This document shows positions 44,065 through 52,524 of a stretch of DNA of 64,000 nucleotides, piece by piece. Location: assembly GCF_008629675.1 (NCBI RefSeq), contig NZ_VWOX01000001.1:682001-746000 (forward strand), written 5' to 3'. Position numbers and translations under genes: made by a program. Within the stretch, counting starts at the first letter, position 1. Each line of letters opens with the position of its first letter. The notes below the pieces were generated by a model that was not told where the DNA came from, did no database searches, and worked only from the letters and a program-made list of their open reading frames with translations. This stretch comes from Roseiconus nitratireducens. GTDB taxonomy: Bacteria > Planctomycetota > Planctomycetia > Pirellulales > Pirellulaceae.

Positions 44065-44913
44065 ATGAAACGATTCGACACTTCTCGCTCCGAGTTCTCA
44101 CCTTACGGGTTCACCTGTGAACGGTGGAAGCCGAGTCGCATGCCCCGACCGGATCGTCACAACGAGATTGAGATGAATTTCATGATGTCCGGGTCGCTGA
44201 CGTACCTCCTGGGCGGCAGCCGGACCACCATTCGTGCAGCGAATCTCGCCATCTTCTGGGCGGCCATCCCGCACCAGATCGTGGCATTCGACGGGGATGC
44301 TCCTTACTTTGTCGTGACGCTGCCGCTCAGTGAGTTCCTGCGAGCTGGCGTCGACTCCAGCCTGGTGCACCGAGTTCTCGAGGGAGAGCTCTTGACCGAT
44401 TCAGCTGAGGATGGCTCGGATCGCATCGCATTTGAGAGATGGGAAGAAGACCTGATGAGTGCTGACCCGGTGCTGGAACGCGCAGCACGCCTAGAAGTGC
44501 AGGCTCGCCTCCTGAGATTCGCCCGTGGGATGAGTCCCGCAGCCGTCGCGGGCACAACGTCCAGACTGTCCCGGGCCGATCAGTTGGCCTGCTATATCGC
44601 GAAAAACTATCAGGAACCTCTGACGTCGCAAATCATCGCTGAAGCCCACGGAGTGCATCCCAATTACGCCATGAACCTGTTCCGCAAAGCGTTCGGAACA
44701 ACGATGACGGCGTTCATCGTTCAACACCGTATCTCGCATGCACAACGATTGCTGGTCACGACTGAGGATACGATCCTGAACGTGGCCATGAATTCGGGCT
44801 TTCAAAGCCTCAGCCGATTCAACGAGGCCTTCAAGGCGGAATGCGGCTGCTCGCCAAGGGACTATCGCAAGTCCCACCATCCAACCGTTCAGACGCTGTC
44901 GATCGACGATTAG
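44065..44913 (+). CDS. AraC-family transcriptional regulator
   Basis: 282 residues. The N-terminal half is cupin-like (HNEIEMNFMMSGSLTYLLGG, then NLAIFWAAIPHQI), a usual sugar-sensing domain. The C-terminal half holds two helix-turn-helix motifs (about residues 175-275): TSQIIAEAHGVHPNYAMNLF and ILNVAMNSGFQSLSRFNEAF followed by CGCSPRDYRK. It is transcribed away from the pectate lyase gene and is the only regulator in the cluster, so it probably activates the leftward operon on sensing a released sugar. Confidence 0.9.
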   Translation: MKRFDTSRSEFSPYGFTCERWKPSRMPRPDRHNEIEMNFMMSGSLTYLLGGSRTTIRAANLAIFWAAIPHQIVAFDGDAPYFVVTLPLSEFLRAGVDSSLVHRVLEGELLTDSAEDGSDRIAFERWEEDLMSADPVLERAARLEVQARLLRFARGMSPAAVAGTTSRLSRADQLACYIAKNYQEPLTSQIIAEAHGVHPNYAMNLFRKAFGTTMTAFIVQHRISHAQRLLVTTEDTILNVAMNSGFQSLSRFNEAFKAECGCSPRDYRKSHHPTVQTLSIDD

Positions 44914-45855
44914 CCGAGAACATAGATCCGAATCTGAGGTGGACGCATCACTGGCTGCGGCATGAATGCGTGTATGGAGGCAACGCGATTCAAACGCCGT
45001 TTGCTTGCTTGGCGCTTTCGAATCGTGGCAGCACCTAGCCGTTGGATCGTAGTGAGACTGGTGCAGCCGTTTGACTGGACTCGAACCATTTCTTGTGGAG
45101 TCAACAGCAGCGACCGAAAAAACGCGAAACCTTCACCCAAACCAATCTTGCGGTCGAGGGTTCGCGAATCGAGTTGAGACCAAACCCCGGTCAAGCTCCC
45201 CAATCAGGGCTCTAATCCGAGTAACAAACGGCGACGATGGCGACGGGATTTGAACTCGCTAAATGGTTCCGAGCCAGCAAGTTACAAAGGACGACTGCCT
45301 AGAGTGGCGACTTTTGCGGGGTCCGTTTGAACCGTCAACGCGGAAAGAGGAAACCGTGTAAGCCGTTGCAATTCAAAGAGAAACAGCTCGCCGCAAACCT
45401 ATGCGACGAGCCGTTTTGATTTCAAGTCGTGGTGACAGGATTTGAAACGAGAGATTGTCATCATTGAGTACTCCGCAGCTTGGCAAACAGAGAAATGAGT
45501 AGGGGGATTTAGCTGCCGTAAACATAGCGAGATTGAGACGCGTCTTGGACGCTTCGGGTGGACCAACCTCCAGCACGATGCGATTCTGCTTCGGCGCGGA
45601 GGTGATGTAGACCGACGCGAGTTTTGGCATGCCGCCAGCACGCTCCGGTGACCGAATCCGGGTTGCTCTCCGTTGGATCATCCGGTCGATGCAACCGGAG
45701 CGTCGATTTCGGGCCGCGACTGGAGGCGTGTCGGCGACCGCCATCAGATGGATGTCGAAGATTCGCGGTACGATTTCCTGATCCGACTGACGTGCATGTG
45801 GGGACGCCCTCGACACCGTCCGTGATGCAGCCGACATGACGAAAAGATGGCGTCC
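44914..45855. other. 940-base gap at the right border of the furanoside cluster
   Basis: No convincing gene. A minus-strand frame at 45373-45837 lacks any family pattern. It contains the right copy of the flanking repeat (45236-45451), and tRNA-3'-end-like motifs at about 45238 (GGCGACGGGATTTGAACTCG) and 45432 (GTGACAGGATTTGAAACGAG). No integrase gene or recognisable remnant is seen. Confidence 0.5.
45236..45451. repeat. Right copy of the ~200-bp flanking direct repeat
   Basis: Begins GGATTTGAACTCGCTAA and includes GTTTGAACCGTCAACGCGG in the middle, then the hairpin AACAGCTCG (45382 on)/CGAGCCGTT. It ends GGTGACAGGATTTGAAACG. The same elements in the same order make up the repeat at 25897-26100, about 19.3 kb away, with many base changes. 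Confidence 0.65.
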
Positions 45856-48588
45856 TTATTGATCTAGGTCTGCTGTCAGCGCGACGTCCCCAGCTACAGC
45901 GATGACCATTTGATCGAAATTCAAGTAGTTTTGGCCTGCCTGTTGCACATCGGCCAACCCTGCCTCATTGATTCGCCGCGTCAGGTTAGATTCGTAGATA
46001 AAGCTTCGATCTTCGCTCGTTGTTTCTGCGAGGCTAGAAAGCAGTGATTTGTCGCTCCAAAATTTCATCCGCGATGAATTCGCCAATTGCTCCTTTGCGA
46101 GACTAAGTTCGTCGACGGTGATCTCGGTTGAATGCAGAGAATCAAATGAATCGGCAATCGCTCGTTTCAACTCCAAGAGTCTTACTGAGTCGCAGGTAGC
46201 TCGCAAGCTTACTCGGGACTGATTCGTGCCCGGCAGCGGCTGGAGGGAGTTCGAGTAATAGTATGACAAACCGACATCCTGGCTGATCCGAGGAATCAAT
46301 CGACGCAGCATCCAAACTCGATGCGCAACTAACAGCGCGACGTAGTCTGGGTGGTCCCGGCCGACTTGGATATAGAGATCACCCGCAATGCATGCCGACG
46401 GACTCCCGTCAATTTGCAGTTCCGTGGACTCGGGTTCAACTTGATATGAATCGGGAGGCCCAAACTCACGTTCCGACTGCCAACGGTCCAGTGGTGGTGC
46501 GACTTTCGCGATAACTGTTTCCGGCTCGAATTCACCGACTGCTACAAACTCACCATGCACGCTACCGGTCAATTGCTGGTAACAGTCAAGAATCTCAGCG
46601 AATCTGAGAGACTTCAGCGAGTCCAACTCCTCCTGTAGCGATTTCGCTCCGATTCGGCGCAGGTGTTCATTGGCTGAGGGGTAGGGAAGTCTCGAGCGAC
46701 GCTCCAACGAGGCGACGTTCGTTCGTTTGAGCGTTTCAAATTCCTCCTGCGTAAAACAAGGCTCGCTAAGCAAATGATCGAGTCGTTTGAGCATCGTCAA
46801 GAAATGCTCCTTCTGTGAGCGAATGGTGATGCTGAGTCCATCAACCGTCGTACTGCCAAAAGTAGTTCCATGTCCGACCGATCCGGGGACGCGTAGGCGC
46901 GCGGCCGCTTTCGCGTTCGTTGAAGTGATCAGCTTTGGGAGCAACAACAGTGCGCCCGTGTTTACCACTGGCATTACGGTGCTATCGAGTCGGAATGTTA
47001 GTCTCGCGTGCACCATCGACCCGCGTGTCCTTTTTTGCAACAACGCTACCTTCACTCCGTTGGGAAACGAACGGCGAATCACCCGGCTTTCAACCGCTAG
47101 CGGCTCCGGCTCAATCCATTCGCCAACCGAAATCGTGCTCTCGCGATGAAAACCATCGAAAGACTCCGGTGGTACATGCGGCTCTTGAATTGTCGTCAAT
47201 ACGGGCTCGCTCCGGGCAAAGTAAAGTCCTTCCGTTCGGTTGTCGCGATGCAGATATCGCTTGGCGACCCGCTGCACATCTTCGACGCGAACGTTTTTGA
47301 CTCGGTCGCGATGCAGAAAGTACAAACGCCAATCGCCAAGGGATTCCCAGTAGCGAAGCTCAACCGCGAACTCTCTAAGATCAAGCAGCTGACTCTGCAT
47401 TCTGGCAAGAACTCGGCGTTTCGCTGATCGCACTTGTGCGCGTGTCACTTTCTCGGCAAAGTGCTCGGTGGCAGCGACAAGCTCGTCCAACAACGGTTCC
47501 GGAGCCGAATCGGTCGGCATCGTCCCATACAGCTCGACGAATCCGCGTTGCTTCAAACCTGAGATTCGTCCCCAGAGCTGTCCATCTCCCAGGATCTCGG
47601 GTGAAACTAGGGCAGCCGATCGAAACCGCTCTTGCGCCCAAAGGTAGCCAGGTGTCGTGTCCATCATTGCACTGAGAAAGATCTCGAATGCGGCAAAGTC
47701 TTCATGAGCTCCCGCCGGCCCGTGGTAAAGAATCGCTGCGACCGGTTTTCCGGCCATCCCTCTCACCGTGATTCGACGTTCACCGGACTGTGGAGGATCA
47801 ACCGTCGATTCGATTGGGGGTGCGCGTTCAGGGTACTTGAGTCCACCGAAGTGCGTCTGGATGTTGTCCATCGCCAACTGTGGTTCGAATCTTCCTGCCA
47901 GTACAATCGTTGCATTGTCGGCCCGATAGTACGTCCGACGAAATGCTTCCAGAGAGTCCACCGTCATCTTGCTGAGGTCGCCCTGATTTCCAATCGTCGC
48001 TCGGCCATAGTTGTGCCAAGGGAACGCCACAGAAAGCATCTGTTCAGTCAGAACGTTTTCTGGACTCGCTTTCGCGTTGGTGTTTTCGTTCAAGACGATC
48101 TTCAGTTCCTCGGTGAGCTGACTCGGCGTCAACCGGAGATTGGCGAAGCGATCCGCCTCAAAGTGGATGATTTTTTCTAAATTCTCGCGTGTGCCGGGCA
48201 TGGTTGATTCGTAGTTCGTGAAGTCATTCCACGTCGAAGCTTGCATCGACCAACCGTTTCGTCGGATGACGTTTCGGACGTCGGGAAAGGCGACCGTCCC
48301 CTTAAACATCATGTGCTCTAAGAGATGGGCGATACCTTTTTTCCCATACGGCTCATGACGCGAGCCAGCGCGAATGATGACATTGACGGTAAGGGTAGGA
48401 ATCGAGGAATCCGGCACAAAAAGCACCTTCAGTCCGTTGTCCAACTGGTATTCCGATACTCCCTCGATTTCGTATGCCGGTTCCGGTATCTCGCCTGCGA
48501 GTCTCGCATGAACGGTCAATAAACATGCGATGGAAAGCATCAGGCGTGTGGAAAGAACACCTGCAGTGCCGAGGTTGTTGATCCGCAA
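45856..48588 (-). CDS. M16-family (pitrilysin-type) zinc protease
   Basis: About 910 residues. The TTG at 48588-48586 is the best start: AAGGAG lies at ideal spacing before it and it gives a signal peptide (through LTVHARLAG). The frame is open to 48714 and an internal ATG at 48540 is an alternative. The inverted zinc motif HLLEH occurs in GIAHLLEHMMFKGT, with the distal Glu region in ELKIVLNENTNA. Two M16 halves are present, the second lacking the HxxEH motif, as is usual in this ~900-residue secreted or periplasmic type. It probably degrades peptides outside the cytoplasm. It is monocistronic, facing the furanoside cluster across a 940-base gap. Confidence 0.88.
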   Translation of the reverse strand: MRINNLGTAGVLSTRLMLSIACLLTVHARLAGEIPEPAYEIEGVSEYQLDNGLKVLFVPDSSIPTLTVNVIIRAGSRHEPYGKKGIAHLLEHMMFKGTVAFPDVRNVIRRNGWSMQASTWNDFTNYESTMPGTRENLEKIIHFEADRFANLRLTPSQLTEELKIVLNENTNAKASPENVLTEQMLSVAFPWHNYGRATIGNQGDLSKMTVDSLEAFRRTYYRADNATIVLAGRFEPQLAMDNIQTHFGGLKYPERAPPIESTVDPPQSGERRITVRGMAGKPVAAILYHGPAGAHEDFAAFEIFLSAMMDTTPGYLWAQERFRSAALVSPEILGDGQLWGRISGLKQRGFVELYGTMPTDSAPEPLLDELVAATEHFAEKVTRAQVRSAKRRVLARMQSQLLDLREFAVELRYWESLGDWRLYFLHRDRVKNVRVEDVQRVAKRYLHRDNRTEGLYFARSEPVLTTIQEPHVPPESFDGFHRESTISVGEWIEPEPLAVESRVIRRSFPNGVKVALLQKRTRGSMVHARLTFRLDSTVMPVVNTGALLLLPKLITSTNAKAAARLRVPGSVGHGTTFGSTTVDGLSITIRSQKEHFLTMLKRLDHLLSEPCFTQEEFETLKRTNVASLERRSRLPYPSANEHLRRIGAKSLQEELDSLKSLRFAEILDCYQQLTGSVHGEFVAVGEFEPETVIAKVAPPLDRWQSEREFGPPDSYQVEPESTELQIDGSPSACIAGDLYIQVGRDHPDYVALLVAHRVWMLRRLIPRISQDVGLSYYYSNSLQPLPGTNQSRVSLRATCDSVRLLELKRAIADSFDSLHSTEITVDELSLAKEQLANSSRMKFWSDKSLLSSLAETTSEDRSFIYESNLTRRINEAGLADVQQAGQNYLNFDQMVIAVAGDVALTADLDQ

Positions 48589-49245
48589 AACCTTCTCCTT
48601 CAGTAGATATCCAAGACGTGCAGGGTATCGCAAAGGCGACACCGACTCGAGCGTGAGTTTCGTGCGCGAAGTTTCTGTGGTTTGACTCCACAGGGAGGAT
48701 GCCGCCAAGCTCAAGTTTTGTCTCGAGATCCTGAAATTTGCCTCTTTTTTTTGACGGAAATTGGGAACCGTGTATTACCACTCCGGTGGCCGACATCGGA
48801 TGAAAGCAACTTGAGCAACTGGACGACATTTTCGCGGCTACGGTCGTGTTTGTCGCTCTTAAGCAGCCTTCAATCGTTTCCCGATTCCTGTGGAAGGGTG
48901 ATACCGCGGTGTTCCTTTTGGTTGACCTTCAAGCGCGAATCTGGCTCACTGAACCTGCCTAAGCAGTGCTTAGCTCGACAGCGCCACTTTCAATCAAACC
49001 ACCGAGATTTGCAGTGCAATGAGCGGCAAGGCGCTAGCCGCCGGTTGGTGCGAGAAGACCCGCGGCTAGCAACACGCGGCTCACGCAAAGTGGCGCTGCC
49101 GTGTTAGTAGACAAGCCTTTCTAAAACTTGACCCTCCGTTCGCCTCGCCTGGGGGTCGTTTCTATGGTTCACCAGGGAAACAACCGTTTTCTGCAGCATC
49201 CGGGCGTGACGGCTCCACGGCCGAACGGTCGCGATTGACAGGCGG
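48589..49245. other. 650-base gap containing a MITE-like repeat
   Basis: Lies between the M16 protease start and the end of the next leftward gene. It holds the M16 ribosome-binding site (AAGGAG near 48595-48600) and, by position, its promoter. Bases 48980-49098 are a bounded repeat element. No gene is apparent. Confidence 0.5.
48980..49098. mobile_element. MITE-like element with 12-bp terminal inverted repeats
   Basis: 119 bases bounded by CAGCGCCACTTT (48980-48991) and AAAGTGGCGCTG (49087-49098), perfect 12-bp inverted ends. The interior holds complementary segments GGCGCTAGCCGCCGG and CCCGCGGCTAGC. A second copy lies inverted at 56586-56694, and an internal part is found inside the M56 gene (22185-22255). 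No target duplication is obvious by eye and no transposase is linked. Confidence 0.75.
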
Positions 49246-51402
49246 CTAGGGCTCCGGCCGATCCACGGTGACATTCGCAGTGGCCTCATAGACATCGCCG
49301 GGCTGAACCTCGAAGCGGGCCAGAATCTGACGACGTCCCAGACGCTCGTGATCGGCAAAGTAGCAGCGGTACGTGACGTTGGGGATCAACCGGGTGAACT
49401 CGACCACGCCCTCGCCATCGGTTTTGGCCGTGCCAAATGACCGAGTCCGAAAGCTCCCACGTGGCGATCGGTAGACTGTTTCGGAAAGCTTGATCATCCG
49501 GAACGCGACAGGATCGCCTTGCTTGTCCAACAGCGTCAAACGCGCGCCGCAGGTGGGCTGCAACGTCACGGTTTGGCTCGACTCGTTCTCTGCCACCGAC
49601 ACGATTGCCCCATGCGTCTGGTCCTTGGTGACCGCTCGGATTGACTTTCGGCCACCATATTCCTGGACGGAGAATTCGCCGTTTTTGTCCGTGGTGGTTT
49701 TCCATCCGTGGCGATAGTTCTCGGTCACCGCTTCGACGACAATCCCTTCCACCGGCGTGCCATCGGGCAGAACGATTTGCCCCTCAAATGTGTTTTGGGG
49801 GGCTTCTTCTTTTTCGTACGTCAGCTCAATCGATTGCGGCTCGCCATCGGTGATGTCCAGTTTTTTGGCAGACTTCTGGTTGGGCGGGCGAAAATCGTAA
49901 CTGCCGTTGCCGAGAGCAAACTCGAACCGTCCCTGTTCATCGGTCGTGGCGTCGTTAAATGCGATCGGCTGCATTTGGCCGCGAGGTCGGGAGAGTTGTT
50001 GCTGCAACTGGGCGGGCAGTTCGGAATACGTCATGCCATAGTGATAAGAAATGATTCTCTCGCCCGGCACCGGATCGCCATCCGAGGACCTCAGGACACC
50101 GGAAACAATCGTCGGTTTGCGTAGCACCAGGTCGGGAGCTTGAACCGGCTTGTCTATCACCAATCCGACCATCGTGTCGGCGATCGCAACGGTCCTGTCG
50201 CCGGACATCTGCTTCGCCGTGATCAGGAAGTTCATCCTGGGCGGAACCTTGATTTCGTATCGACCCTGAGCGTCCGTCCGAGGCGTTGAAGAGTGGCGTT
50301 CGCCATGCTCTCCGGCGAGCGTCACGGTCGCGTCGGGAACCGGGTTCCCCTGTTGATCCATGACACGTCCGGAGAACGGGATGAGCTTTTCGATTTTTAA
50401 AGTTGCGTGAATGCCGCCACCGGCCGGGACGGCATTCGGATCAACGGTGACGCGCCGATGTGTCCATCCGGGCTGCCCGGAATTCCAAAAGGTCATCATT
50501 CGCGTCTGCCAGTCCGGAATCCAGTCGAACTGGGCCACTCCATCTTCATCGGTCGTCGATGTGAAATCATGCTGCATCAGGGACAGATTGATCGCGGAAA
50601 CTCGTTCGGGCGAGTTTATCAACCAGGGGTAAATAGTGTGTCCTTCAAGCGGTTGGTTGTCGCCGTCAACCAATCGAATTTTCACGCTCCGAAATCCCGA
50701 AAGCCGCAATGTCGTTCGCTCTGGATCGAAGTCTGGGGGAGCTTCCGAATTTGCAGCGTTACCTCTGGGGTCGGGCGTGTAAGATCGAAAGGCAAACCCG
50801 ACGCGGTCTTTCCAGGCGTACAATTGCGAAACGGTTGCCGCGGTGGGAATTTTGAAAGTTGCAATCCCATCCGGTCCGGTGGTTTGTCTGAGTAAAAGTT
50901 TGAAAAAGCCGGCCTGCAGGATGACCGGGCAGTCTTTTACCGGCTTCCCGCCGGCATTCTGGATGGCAATCTTCGGCCGAATGATCGGAGACAACTTCAA
51001 CTCGAATTGCGATTCGGGAAAGACAAATTGCCCGTCTTTGACGGTGCCGATCGGCGCCAGGCTCATCGCCTTTCCATCGGTTGACTCGGCACGTAAGAAG
51101 CAAACCATGGCCAGGTAGGACGAAGATTTCTGTGGTGACAGTTCAAAACGCCCCGACGCGTCGCAAGCTGCTTCGGCAAGTGTCAGACCTTTGCCTCCAT
51201 CGATCAACCAAACGCGGGCTCCGACGCTCTGCTTCCCACCAACATCGACGACCGTCCCGGCGACCAACGTCCGTTCTTGCTTTTCTTGGCGTTTGTCGTC
51301 TGCCGCGTGAAGCGGTGTTCCGAGCGCAATGGTGAAAGCGGTGAAGGCGAGTGCACCGACGACCCCAGGAGAAAACAGGGACCGATTCCGAACGGATCCC
51401 AT
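49246..51402 (-). CDS. Secreted multi-domain protein with carboxypeptidase-regulatory-like domains
   Basis: About 718 residues from the ATG at 51402, which directly precedes a signal peptide (to about LHAAD); the frame is open to 51480. It is built from several CarboxypepD_reg/transthyretin-like beta-sandwich repeats: GTVVDVGGKQSVGARVWLID with DASGRFEL, then FSGRVMDQQGNPVPDATVTL with RYEIKVPPRMNFLI, and a later TTDKNGEFSVQEYGGRK. Such repeats are common in large planctomycete surface proteins. No catalytic domain is visible. Probably a surface or periplasmic structural or binding protein. Confidence 0.78.
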   Translation of the reverse strand: MGSVRNRSLFSPGVVGALAFTAFTIALGTPLHAADDKRQEKQERTLVAGTVVDVGGKQSVGARVWLIDGGKGLTLAEAACDASGRFELSPQKSSSYLAMVCFLRAESTDGKAMSLAPIGTVKDGQFVFPESQFELKLSPIIRPKIAIQNAGGKPVKDCPVILQAGFFKLLLRQTTGPDGIATFKIPTAATVSQLYAWKDRVGFAFRSYTPDPRGNAANSEAPPDFDPERTTLRLSGFRSVKIRLVDGDNQPLEGHTIYPWLINSPERVSAINLSLMQHDFTSTTDEDGVAQFDWIPDWQTRMMTFWNSGQPGWTHRRVTVDPNAVPAGGGIHATLKIEKLIPFSGRVMDQQGNPVPDATVTLAGEHGERHSSTPRTDAQGRYEIKVPPRMNFLITAKQMSGDRTVAIADTMVGLVIDKPVQAPDLVLRKPTIVSGVLRSSDGDPVPGERIISYHYGMTYSELPAQLQQQLSRPRGQMQPIAFNDATTDEQGRFEFALGNGSYDFRPPNQKSAKKLDITDGEPQSIELTYEKEEAPQNTFEGQIVLPDGTPVEGIVVEAVTENYRHGWKTTTDKNGEFSVQEYGGRKSIRAVTKDQTHGAIVSVAENESSQTVTLQPTCGARLTLLDKQGDPVAFRMIKLSETVYRSPRGSFRTRSFGTAKTDGEGVVEFTRLIPNVTYRCYFADHERLGRRQILARFEVQPGDVYEATANVTVDRPEP

Positions 51403-51755
51403 TCCTGTTGAAAACACCGACCGGACGCAACCGGAAGACGCGGCGGCGGAATCCGCCGTGCCAAAACATTTGCCGACCATTGTGCTACCCCCAATAAGTC
51501 AAAGTCGGAATCGACCCGGCGATTGTAACACGCCGCCCGGCATCCATGCGAAGAGCTGTAGCCGTCACGACAAGATTGCAATCCGGTAGGTTCCGCTGGA
51601 TTTCGAGATCAATTTACCGGTCAGCGGATACGGACGCCGCGAGGTTTTGCAACCTTAGAGACCAGACATTCGAGTAACAGATCCGTCGTTGTCGCGCTTG
51701 GCAGTCCGTGCAACTGGTGCACTTCAGTATCCCGCAAACAGAACAAGGTGACGAC

Positions 51756-52361
51756 ATGAAGATTTTGAAGACATTACCCGCATTGGTTTTGGGACTCGCG
51801 CTTTTCAGCGTATCCACCGCCCACGCACAAACCGCGAGTTTCGCCAACGGCGTGCTCACGATTGAGCAGGGCAACGGGAATTCAAGCCTTGGAGCGGGTC
51901 TGGGGCCCAACGGTGACACAGTCATCGCGCTGGTGAATGGGACGGCAACGAATATCAGAACGGCGACCTCAAAGAATCCAGTTCCGAGTATCGACCTCAA
52001 TGCGGTGACACAAATTGAAATCTACGGAGGTGATTTCGGCGAGGTCATCCATCTCGAAGAGAATTTTCAGGGAAAGGGGCTGTTTGATGCCAAGCCGAAT
52101 CTGGTTGTCGCCATCTTGGCGGGTGGCGGAGGTGATGATATCTATCCTGGCGACACGGGACTCAATGCCAACTTGTTCGTTTACGGCGAAGGCGGAGGAG
52201 ATGATCTCTTTCGCGCCTATTGGCAATGGGGAAGCTACAAATTTTACTCCACCCCCAAGATGATGGATTTCGGAACCGGGGATCGGCATCTGGACGACAA
52301 GTATGGCGGCTACGATGGCAGATTGATCTTTTCGCCGACCGTACGGACTTTCAACTTCTAA
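51756..52361 (+). CDS. Small secreted beta-rich protein
   Basis: 201 residues from the ATG at 51756 (AAGGTG upstream). It has a clear signal peptide ending AHAQ. The mature part is rich in Gly, Asp and Asn (AILAGGGGDDIYPGD, GEGGGDDLFRAYW), resembling calcium-binding beta-roll (hemolysin-type) repeats, though without the strict nonapeptide. No known family is recognised. It converges with the DUF1501 gene, with a hairpin between them. Confidence 0.65.
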   Translation: MKILKTLPALVLGLALFSVSTAHAQTASFANGVLTIEQGNGNSSLGAGLGPNGDTVIALVNGTATNIRTATSKNPVPSIDLNAVTQIEIYGGDFGEVIHLEENFQGKGLFDAKPNLVVAILAGGGGDDIYPGDTGLNANLFVYGEGGGDDLFRAYWQWGSYKFYSTPKMMDFGTGDRHLDDKYGGYDGRLIFSPTVRTFNF

Positions 52362-52388
52362 CGGTCCAGGCAACAAGCGACCAAAGTT

Positions 52389-52412
52389 CCCGTCGGCGTT
52401 CGTCCCGACGGG
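52389..52412. terminator. Hairpin between convergent genes
   Basis: CCCGTCGG and CCGACGGG form an 8-bp stem with an 8-base loop in the 163-base gap between the small secreted protein (ends 52361) and the DUF1501 gene (ends 52525). Without a strong T-run it is a possible bidirectional terminator. Confidence 0.5.
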
Positions 52413-52524
52413 GGCCGGTTGCCATTCTCATCCGAGCGGGACTCGCTGGTGCCGATTCAGAGGGTTTGGGCCGGCAAGCCGCCCGAATCCCCGCACGTGA
52501 GCCGTCGCACCGCGTTCAGCGGGA

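Noticed and set aside
45236..45260. Possible tRNA gene on the minus strand
   Set aside because: A T-arm-like sequence is present, but the stem is mismatched and no anticodon or acceptor arms can be built.
45373..45837. 154-residue minus-strand frame near the right flanking repeat
   Set aside because: No recognisable motif, contains the repeat hairpin, and lacks a ribosome site. I looked for integrase remnants here and saw none.
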